A DNA stretch of 64,000 bases from Chrysoperla carnea (lineage: Eukaryota; Arthropoda; Insecta; Neuroptera; Chrysopidae), in assembly GCF_905475395.1 (NCBI RefSeq), contig NC_058338.1:37454935-37518934 (forward strand), written 5' to 3'. The position numbers and the translations under genes are program-made. The notes below the pieces were generated by a model. It worked only from the letters and a program-made list of their open reading frames with translations, did no database searches and was not told the origin of the DNA. This document shows, one piece after another, positions 54,301-64,000 of the stretch (position 1 is the first letter of the stretch; each line of letters begins with the position of its first letter).

Positions 54301-57300
54301 ATATTTATATACTTATAATAAATAATTATATTGTTTTAATTATGTTTTATTGTAATAGACGAACTTAAATAAACAAATAAACGAACGCACTGTTACTTTC
54401 ATATAGAATTTTTTTTGAACATTGTTTATTGAATTTTTGTTGTTAATAAAATTTTTTGATTGCTATTTAATTGTGTTCTTTAAAGTATTTTTTGAAGGAA
54501 CGATTTTGGATGGAAGTATTATTATACCATCGAAAATGTACATGATAATATTAAGTTATCAAAAAATCACATTTTCTTAGGATCATCTTTAAAACGTACA
54601 TATGCTTTCTCATTAATGCCCTTAACGAAAAATTTTTAGATTTGAGCTGTTATATTCGTTGTGTGTGTACTCATGGTAGGGACAATAAAATTGATGCCAG
54701 CGCTTCCAGTGAACAATTTTAATATAAAGATAAAGGAGGATGTTATGACTAATTTGCAATTCTTTACATGTTAATGTTATAGAAAATGTCAAATTTTAAT
54801 TGAAAAACACTAATTAACTAAACTTAATGCATTGAAAATTGTGAAAATAAGAAATCAAATTGCATAAATATTATTTTTTAAATGTAAATTATCATAATCA
54901 TTTATTTTTATTTGTGAAACAATAATATTAAATTTTTAATGTAAGTCACAAATGCAATCCATACAATTAAATATACATCCATACAATTCTATAATTAAAG
55001 TAGTGTATCCTTACCATGGAAACGCCTCCAATAAAACTCACACACGGTGCGAATAGATAAATTCTGTATTCAAGTGCTTTAAAGGTGTGCTTTATTATGT
55101 AACAAGGCTTCTTTTCTGAATTTGGAAAACTAATAATTATTAGTTAAAAGCATGACAAATTTTTTCCTATAATGAACATTATAACCGGCACTCGTTTTTC
55201 TATAAAAAAAAAAACATTTAAAGATGAGATGAATGGCATTTGTGTGTTATTTCTTCTATAAGTGATTTTCTGTCAATCTTTTCGCATCAATATGTCAAAA
55301 ACTATGCTATATATCGATAAATTTTACTCTTAATTTTCGTCTAATTTTCCTATGTAATAACAGAAGCCACCTTCAAAATTTGAAGTAAGTCTGAAATATT
55401 TTCATACACTCATTTTTTTCGGAACGTTCTTAAGAAAAGTTTAAATGGAGATAAATATGGTGGAAGCGCAAATAAATACATAATACATAGTAAGAACTAA
55501 TAAACCGTATAATTTAATTGCCTTTCCACCATTTTTATTGATTGTGCCCTTAACGATATTTATTCACTCCATTATAATTTATAAACGCCAAGTAATATTT
55601 CTTATAGTTGAAAAAGAGATGTGAGACTGAAATCAGAGTTTGGATGGTTCCAAACGGTAGGTAGATTGGGTAAAATACGTTAGTCTCTGTATTTTTATTT
55701 AAAATCGAATTTTTACCGAATTAAAAAATTCATAGGTTATTTGCAAAATTACCTATAAATTAACATTTGTTTGTTTTTATCAACGAGTACCGCAGTGAGG
55801 AATTTCGCGCGGGTCGAGCTAGTACTTGTCTAATTTATTTATCTTAAAATACTAACCGATTCAAACATCAAGTAAAAATTCGACTTGAATTAAAATAGCT
55901 TTAATGGCAGTGAAATAAAGTTTTTAACTAATTTTTTGAGGGAACGAATTCCAATTGTTTGAGATAATTGTCTAATTTTTCGTGTTTTTAGAACATATTA
56001 TACAATTCTTTGCTTTTTTCGGTTGTTTTTGGCTATTTTCATTAACTTAGTCGATTGCTTAAATTTTCGTCCTTACTTTATTTAATTTATGGAAAAGATT
56101 AATTTCATTTTTTTCATAATATATTACGAAATATAAAAAAATTTCGTCTATTTTCATCTTAATTGCATAGTGCGATATTGAAAGCTTTATTTTTGGGTGT
56201 GGTTTATCCTTTTTAACAGATACATACTTTTCTAATACAAAATTTCGAAAATCTATCATACGTATCTCAGTTAACAGAAAAAAATCACTTTCATTATCAG
56301 AATTTGGGTGTAACACAATTCATCAAGAACACTGCGCAGACGCATTAAAATAGATAGAATTATGGCGGGTATTATACTACGTCATACGATCCACAAACAC
56401 AAATGTAAACATTGAAAGTGTTCTGTGTGTCGTTATGCAGTAACATAAACTCTAACTCTGAACCGAGGAATTCATTGAAGGTGTCGTTGTGTTTGATGAT
56501 GAGGAGGCAATGCATGAAAATATATGTATACAAATGGTGGTTGATGGTATACCTATGTTAATGTACATTAGGTCAGGGTTTATTTTACCAATGAAAATGG
56601 TCTTTGTACACGAAACTAATAGTAAGAAAATTTTATAGAAATATCTCTGTATAAATACCACGTCCGTTATTTTGCTACGACTCCCATGAACATTGGAATG
56701 TGTGCCATTATATTTTACGATTCTAAAACACTCCCTTGTATGAAGAAAATTTATTGCATTATATAATCAATATGTGTGGAAAAAAATTGTGCGTAATTCT
56801 CTCTCATTGTTTGTAAACTTTAACGCGTAAAAGGGATTTGACCTAGTTTTGTTTATTTAATTTATTTGAGTTTGTTTTTTGGGGTGCGTTTATTGCGTGT
56901 TGGATAAATTTAAATCCTTGAGAGTTAGTGGGCGATAAAAATGAAACTTAAAATTATTTCAAAACATAATTTTCTGCTTTCTTGTATTTCTTCTCATTTT
57001 ATTTGGATACAAAATCTGGGGAGATTTTTTTTTACTAAAGTAACTACTGTAATTTTACGATTTTTATTTTGCTGATATCAACTTTCTAATTTAAAGCGTT
57101 CTCCAATGTTGGGCAGCTATGCATCAGTGTGAGTGTTTAATTGAACCTGAAAACTTCGATCGAATTCGATACCGATAAAAGATGCAAGCTTTTAAAACTA
57201 ACATTTTCCGTTTGAAGCATTTTCCTCGATTAAATTTATTTATCTAGTTTCTAGTATATGTCAACTTAAAAAGCACCCTGTATAGCTTCGTTTCAAAAGC

Positions 57301-57493
57301 AAACCTGTTACCTAATAATGTTTCTTGCTAAAAAAATATTTTGTTCACAACCGAAAACTTCATTCTGAAGCGCAGTTTGAAATTATCGAAAAACCGATTT
57401 TATAAAAAAATCAAGAACGGAAAACGTTTTTTAGTTATCGTATATTAAGAATAGTTTCAAATTCATCAGCCCATAGCATTTGATGTGGTTGTA
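51381..57493. other. Gene-free AT-rich stretch
   Basis: No supportable exon. A hAT-like right end, TTGCCCCCAGCCCTG, occurs at 52061-52075. A fragment with TTCGCGCGGGTCGAGCTAGT at about 55804-55823 resembles the conserved end of an insect dispersed repeat. Frames at 52749-53039, 56059-56316 and 56452-56661 (all minus) show nothing recognisable. Confidence 0.4.
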
Positions 57494-57779
57494 CCATAGA
57501 ATATTATACATAGATAACGCAAGGGGTATGCTAGCCTCTAAGTGGATGCGATATGATGAATGAGAGGGAAGACTGCCAGTTAGTTTCTATGTGTCCTTGT
57601 TCCTATAGTCATATGTCATAATCATATGATGCATAGAGATTTTGTGTAATGTAAACAATATTTAGCCAATGGCATATAGATTAGACAAGGACACATAGGA
57701 ACTAACTGTTAGTCTTCTCTTTCATTCATCATATCAAAAATTTTGGACCATGGCGTTCGCTATGTATAATATTTTATGG
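57494..57779. mobile_element. 286-bp MITE-like inverted repeat element
   Basis: The left arm starts CCATAGAATATTATACATAG and includes TATGATGAATGAGAGGGAAG then TATGTGTCCTTGTTC. The right arm is the inverted counterpart (GACAAGGACACATAGGAACT ... CTATGTATAATATTTTATGG). Arms are ~90% alike with a ~12-bp length difference. No clear target-site duplication. Confidence 0.8.
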
Positions 57780-60700
57780 CTTAAATTTTATGTCTCCCAT
57801 GAGACTGCTTTCTGAATTTTATTTCACAGGGTTAAAGTATTTTGCCAAATTTTGCGCAAACATCAATATAGTTTTAGAGTATATTGATGTTCATATTACC
57901 TGTTACAACGTATCGTCTACTTGTATAGCAGTCACTAAATACGCGGCGTTATTAAGATGAAATATTTGTTTGAGAAAAATGGATTCCCAAGTACAGATAT
58001 AGATTTACAAATGCTTTTTTATACTTTCATCGCCTGAGAATTGCTAATAAAACAGTTTGAACAGTCGATGTTTTACTTGTATGTTGTCTATTAAATACAA
58101 AATCCATAAATTTGATTTTAAATTCTAGAAAAACAACACATTAAATTATATAGTTTTTTTTTTCCAAAACATAACTGTAATTTGATAATGTCAACAGTTG
58201 AACAACAACCATACATAATATTCCATATACATACTATACACATCAGCAAATAATATTTCAAGGCCTTTTTTGTATAATGTTTTTAGATAAAAAGTATTCG
58301 TAAATTGGTCTCTCTCATATGCATATATTTTGCGTTGACAAACCTACTGACTGACTAAATAATAATATTTATATTTATTATAACAGTTCAAGGTGACATT
58401 GAATAACATTATTCCTTATCAATGAAATTATTTTTTGATTACAGTTTATTGATTTTTGTGTGCAGATTTATCATTGTACTAGTTCAATATAAACACGCGG
58501 AAATGACCTTTGTAATCAATGCAAATTAAACTTTTTTGCCGTTTTTTGACAGAATATTCTATGATAATGATAAAATAATAGTATTTCTTAAGCAGCTAGA
58601 TGGTATGTTTGTTTCGTTTGGTTATTCCAACTCTAATCAGAAATACTACATAATATCCTAACTTGCATTTATAACTTTTATTAAACTCAATCAATAGGGG
58701 CCAACGTTGCTTATGATTTGATTGCTGTCTTCAGTTTCAGAACTGCATTCGCATTTAATATGATATAGGTACTTATAGGATTATAATTAGGATTAACATG
58801 AGTTAAGCAGAGACCAGTAAAGAAAGAAGAGGGATTTCACAGGAGTTGACCTGGTTTGGCATTTTGACTTCGATTTTGGATCACATGAGTTTTATACATG
58901 ACATTAATAAAATGCCAAAGAGTATAGAGACAGATACTATAGTGTCTATGTTAGCATAAGTATTATTACAGTATTAAATAGGGCTACCCTACAGAAGTAT
59001 TGCGGGTATCGCCAACCAGTAAAAGCCTGACGCTATCATCTAAATTATAATCCAATTTTCATCGAATCCGAAAGATTTTGAAGCTCCAAGTCTATTGTAT
59101 GTGTTATTATTGTTATTGTAATTTTTTAATACCTTATTTAATCTCAGATTTTAATAAAGAGTGTGACAATAGTTATTCTATTATTGTTTAAGTTCTTTTG
59201 AATTCTATTTATATTTAAGTTCCTGTGTAAATTATGAAATAGGTATATATTTAAAAAGGCTTCAACAAAGGTGAAGTTCAAACATATTAAGATGATTATG
59301 ATTATGAAAACATAACTTTTAATAATATTATCTACTTCTTTATATATTATTATGTCATATAATACCTATACCACCTCTATGACTATAAGGAAGTAAAACC
59401 TATTTTAAGAAACTGTATTCATAATTTGAATATAATACTTCTGCTGTATGTACAAAAAAATTGCTGGTAAAATTACTGGAATGGTATATGAACTAAATTC
59501 TAAAAGTATATGGATGTGAACCAGTGGCTTGCACAGAGGTTTTAGACAAGGTAGGCAAACATTTTTAAAAGCTACTATATTTTATTTTGGTTCGTCGTCA
59601 TGATGATGTAAGTATTTGTAACAACAAATTTCCATAGATTGGCTGATCTTTAAAGATTATAATTAAATAATAGCAGTTAAAAGATGAATATAAGGTTTTT
59701 TTCCAAATTTGTGATATTTAAGGGAACCTATTAAGTGTTTTTCAGATTGATCGTCTTTTTTGCGGTCGTAGAAAAATTATGAACATTATTGTAACCGGTA
59801 TCGTTCCAGACGGTTTTATTGTTGCCAAATACTTAGAAGAAAGGGAAAGAAAACTGTCGATTGCTGTGTTTGAAACCTGTCAGCCATTAATATGAATCAG
59901 ATCTTCTTGTTCTAAAAACAAATTTTATTAGCCAGTAAACAATTAAAGGACCTTTTGTTTTTAATTTAAAATTTCATTAATATTTAGAGGAATAATCTTT
60001 TGTTATAATTAAATCAAGTTTGGCGTCGTAATAATGAATGCAAATTTTATAAATAAATGGGATGTTAAAATATTATTATGTTAAATGCTAATGAATATTT
60101 ATATTAAGCGAATGAAGATGGAAATTTTATCAAAATAGAATATATTGACGTCATCACGTATACAGTGATGGGAACAAATATAGCAACCCTCAAATTGCTT
60201 TCAAGCGATTCAAGATACAGAGCTGAAAGTTTATATGAGTTCAAGATGATTATAAAACGGATTGTTTAACGATAATATCTCACGTAGCCCTTTTAGTAGT
60301 AAGTTTTTTTTTAAATAAAGGAGGTTGAATGATGGTTCATTTGATTTGAACAAAAGGCTACTAAAACTAACTACTTTGAGCCCACGAAAAAATCAATAAA
60401 ATTTCATAAAAAATGTCTTCTCTGGTTATCAGATGGGTGAAGATTGGCCTTATAACGTCTCTTAGACCATATCGCAGCTGAACTATGTATGTGATGTAAG
60501 TTCTTTGGTTGTGTACGAAACGGGGTGGAGCAATAGAAAATTTGTTAACCTTTAAAAAAATGAGAGCAAATTTTTGATAAACATAACCTATTATTATCCT
60601 TACATACTGGTTTATCTTGGAATGACATGCAAAGAACCAATAAAAAATTTTAGGTTATGATACATTTAAAATTAATATTCGCATAATTATATATTAAAAT

Positions 60701-63700
60701 AACTATTGTTATTTTACTGTTTATTCACACATTTATGTCACATGTATGTCATGCGGGTGCCAGAATATTTGATGTATAAAAGTGTCTCTACATAGTATAG
60801 CACCGAACAAAGCCACTGACAGAGTAGCAACAAACAGTATATACTCACTCATAGAGCGCGTGGTAGCATCCCCATTCATACCAATGATATTATTGATTTT
60901 CCTTTGTTCCCCGATTATGCTTCTGATTATAATATATTCTTCCCTCGGGTGATGTTTTCTAAGTATGTTGGTGTTTTGTTTAGTTGTACATAGCTATATA
61001 ATATTATCTTTAGTATTTGTTTTTCTTTGAAAACATGACTAAAAGATGTGTTCTTTGTACTTTAAAATTATTTATTATCAATAGTTTATTTAAACAAAAA
61101 TTAAATGAAAAATACTTTTTAAGAAACAAGCTTTAATTGTACTCAAAAGTAAGATATGCGAGCCATTAAAAATGTGTTTTAGATTTTTCAGTGCTTTTTT
61201 AGCATTAATTTTATCTTTTTATGGCGATTAGGTAATAGAAAAAATTTTTAAATTATCAAATAGAGTATTCTACTATTTTTGAAAAAGTACTTCAAAATAT
61301 GTTGATTTTGCTAATAAAAAGCCACCAAAAAAATTTCTGAAAAATACACACGCTTTCTTGCCAAAAACTTAAATTAAATTTTAAACCTTTTTTAAAGTGT
61401 CAAAAACGCGGGCATCCAATTTGATGACGTAATATCGGTATCATTACACCAAATAACACAAATAAGTTTGACAAATATATTCATAGACACCTGATTATAA
61501 TAAATATAAATACTTATTATCTATGGATATATTATACCCAGCTGTCTACACTGAACTAACTGATGGTCTATGGCTCATACCGATATGACATCACAGCAAG
61601 GCTTGTCCGCGTTTTAGATCACGTGATATACAGAATATTTAAAAGAAAATCGTGCTTTTATGACTCGAGATCATAATATTTAAGAATATTTTTACATAAA
61701 TTTTAACTTTTTTTCAAATTCCATAATTTATAATTTGACTAACGATAATACCCTATTGTTCAAAACTAATTATTTGGTAAAATTATTTATCTACGCCTTT
61801 GAGATAAGAAGTACCTACTTTTTCTCACTCAGTTTGCGTGGGAAAAATAATTCATTACCGTCCTAGTGTAGTAATGAATTCATTTCTGCACTTCGTAATG
61901 AATTCCTTGTAACACTCCAAATTACTGTCAAAATGTAAACTAATACCAAATAACTATAGTAACTTTTTTAGTTTTCTATTTTTCTCAATAAACCATGACA
62001 AATTTTAAATAATAATTACCTATCCTTTATTTTCACATTTTAAAGGCGTATAAAGTTTCGTATGATATACGTGGGATAACGCATTATTAACATACTTCTG
62101 CGATTGCCTAATTCGTGCTACGCACTCGTAGTGAATATTTTGCACGCGTACGTTAATCATGCTGTAATCCCACTAATATCATGAATAACTATTACTACCC
62201 TGTGGTTTGACTGATCTTGTATAATAAACAAACGATTAATTAAGAGAAAACGGAAATTGAATTTTAAATACTCCCACTCGTACTAAATCAGTAGAAAAAG
62301 AGTAGACACTTCTAGTAAGTGACACGACCATTGATTTAAACAAACAGTTTGACGAACCCTTATGTCGACAACAATTTTTTATTATGTTTTTCTTGTTATT
62401 TTGAACGTTTTGTTGAACGAAATGAATACACAGCAAAATAAAGTAAATAGCTGGAGTACAATTCTATTCAATCAAATAGTACCGACGTACAAACCTAAAT
62501 CAAGAATTATCAAGTTCAGAGATTATTAGTTCAAATTTCCTATGTGTGTTCTAGTTATTTCATAGTTCTGCAATGCAATCAGTCTCAGTTGTTTTCGAGG
62601 TAATGGATTTCAGTTACTAGTTGGCTTAGACTATAAGCATATGAGGTAAAAAGTTCGAAGCTCAATTTCTGACCAATGTGTGGCGTGGCCTAGTAAATAT
62701 GGCTGACTTTATGTTGCAAATTTAAATAATTCTTTGACGTCGATTTTAAAAAAAAAAATTCAAATTAACTTCTAAAACAGTGTAGAGTGTTATGGCGCCT
62801 TGAATGACATCAAACCTTGATTATGCAAGTTACAATAATTTTTGTATATGCAAGCTTACATGTTTTTGTATATGTCAGTTTTTACATAGTGTTTCAGATG
62901 GCGTGATATAATACTTTCAAAGTACATTTGATTGGTGTTTGCTGTCACGTGACCGGATGCATAGTTTTACGAAAAGTATTATCTAAAATTAATAATAATC
63001 TTTCTTCTTTTTAAAAAATAATTTTGTGTTTTGTTATATGTCATGACTAATCATTAAAAACTAATCCATCCGATTTATTCTTAGCGGACAAAAGCCTATT
63101 ATAAAATGAATCCTATGTATTGACAACAATCAATGCAACTTTATTATACTTCGAATTTAAACCACCAGACATCATGACTAAAATGCTCAGTTGTCAATTA
63201 TTTCTAAAGATATTTAAAATTGTATAATATGTGTTCAATAAATTGCAACCTTTATCCCTTACCTTTAAGCCTTTTATAATTGGATAATGTATTTTGAATT
63301 CGAGTTTACCTTGTGACGAACACATAAAATATAAAACACACCATATCCATCCATCCACCATCCATCGTTGTCGACGTTAGTAAAGTTGAATGAACTTTCA
63401 TCATAAATATAAATAATATGCCTATAACCCACCTTGTTCGTGTCCAACTACCACCTTGTCCTGACAACAGCAATAGACACAACACCATACTGTACCTAAG
63501 AGGCTACCTACGTTACGTTGATGGGATGAGAGATGAAAGAAACCTTTTTATTCGACCCCAAAACAGTAATAATAACTAAGTGAAACAACCTATAATTATT
63601 AGTATACATGTATAAAAAACATTATTTGATTTCTATTAAATTACTTTATAAATCACTTGTTTCTTTTTAGTTTTTGTAATTCGATAATGTTTTTAAGTTC

Positions 63701-63825
63701 AATGTATTTTGTAACACATGACCTAAATTTATTTGTTTGTTTCTTGGATCGAGCATCGACTCTATTTTACGAAAAGTTCACTTTACAAATTTTTAAAACA
63801 TAAATTTAAATGATTATTTTTTTCA
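57780..63825. other. Gene-free AT-rich stretch
   Basis: No supportable gene. There is a 10-bp perfect hairpin (AATTCATTAC / GTAATGAATT) at about 61850-61885 and scattered fragments of repeat-like sequence, for example GCGGGTATCGCCAACCAGTA near 59003. Frames near 62236 and 63306 (minus) are unremarkable. Confidence 0.4.
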
Positions 63826-64000
63826 AAAAAATCACTGTTTACGTGCGAGGGCGCAAATTATATGCAAATTTTATTGTATGCATTATATGGGATTATCAGT
63901 TATATGTGTGTGGCTATCTTTACGTGACGGAAAAAAACAAACGTTTGCGGCACCTAGACTTTCTATACATGGTATTTCAACAAGTGACTTAGTCAATTGT
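63826..64000 (+). repeat. Dispersed repeat family A, copy 3 (3' part)
   Basis: Begins at ATCACTGTTTACGTGCGAGG, continues GGCGCAAATTATATGCAAAT, and ends with GGTATTTCAACAAGTGACTT then TCAATTGT at the window edge, matching 42336-42470 of copy 2. It has an extra ~35-bp segment (ACGTGACGGAAAAAAACAAA) not present in copy 2. It may continue beyond the window. Confidence 0.8.

Noticed and set aside
56452-56661. Possible small gene near 56.5 kb on either strand
   Set aside because: Short frames only, with no splice support and no recognised motif.

Overview
The window is AT-rich, intron-rich animal nuclear DNA, almost certainly from an insect. The evidence is an arthropod Inactive-type TRPV channel gene, GT-AG introns of about 50 bp to several kb, AATAAA poly(A) signals and many short dispersed repeats. 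A hemipteroid insect is possible, but I cannot fix the order from sequence alone. I see no rRNA, tRNA or CRISPR array.

Layout. (1) 414-2846: a satellite of ~316-bp monomers, lying in an intron or just 5' of the channel exons. (2) 3072-8840 (+): the last ten exons of a TRPV channel, best matched to Inactive (iav); its ankyrin-repeat N-terminus lies off the left edge. (3) 12942-15307 (+): a complete four-exon cystathionine gamma-lyase-like gene (395 aa). (4) 16148-19711 (+): a seven-exon RIB43A-family protein (381 aa). (5) 23937-19985 (-): a complete six-exon HDAC11 (327 aa), convergent with the RIB43A gene. (6) 25340-29956 (+): a nine-exon coiled-coil protein (527 aa) that I match to SCLT1. 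(7) 32770-32018 (-): intronless SNF8/Vps22 of ESCRT-II (250 aa). (8) 34300-34501 (+): the first coding exon of what looks like a class V aminotransferase-like protein; its next exon was not found in the remaining 29.5 kb. (9) 34.5-64 kb: no recognisable intact gene. It holds a 74-bp tandem repeat, a hAT copy with target-site duplication, two large foldback elements, several palindromic MITE-like elements, and copies of a ~0.5-kb dispersed repeat.

Biology. Three of the seven genes belong to ciliary biology: Iav in chordotonal cilia, RIB43A as an axonemal doublet-lumen protein, and SCLT1 as a centriole distal appendage protein. In insects, cilia are largely limited to type I sensory neurons and sperm. 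HDAC11 (lysine deacylase), cystathionine gamma-lyase (transsulfuration) and SNF8 (endosomal sorting) are housekeeping neighbours. The points most worth a second look are an apparent Asp-to-Gly change in the TRPV pore, loss of two specificity residues in the cystathionine gamma-lyase, two related foldback elements whose inner modules are inverted relative to their ends, and the hAT/74-bp-repeat junction. I found no convincing new multi-gene system.
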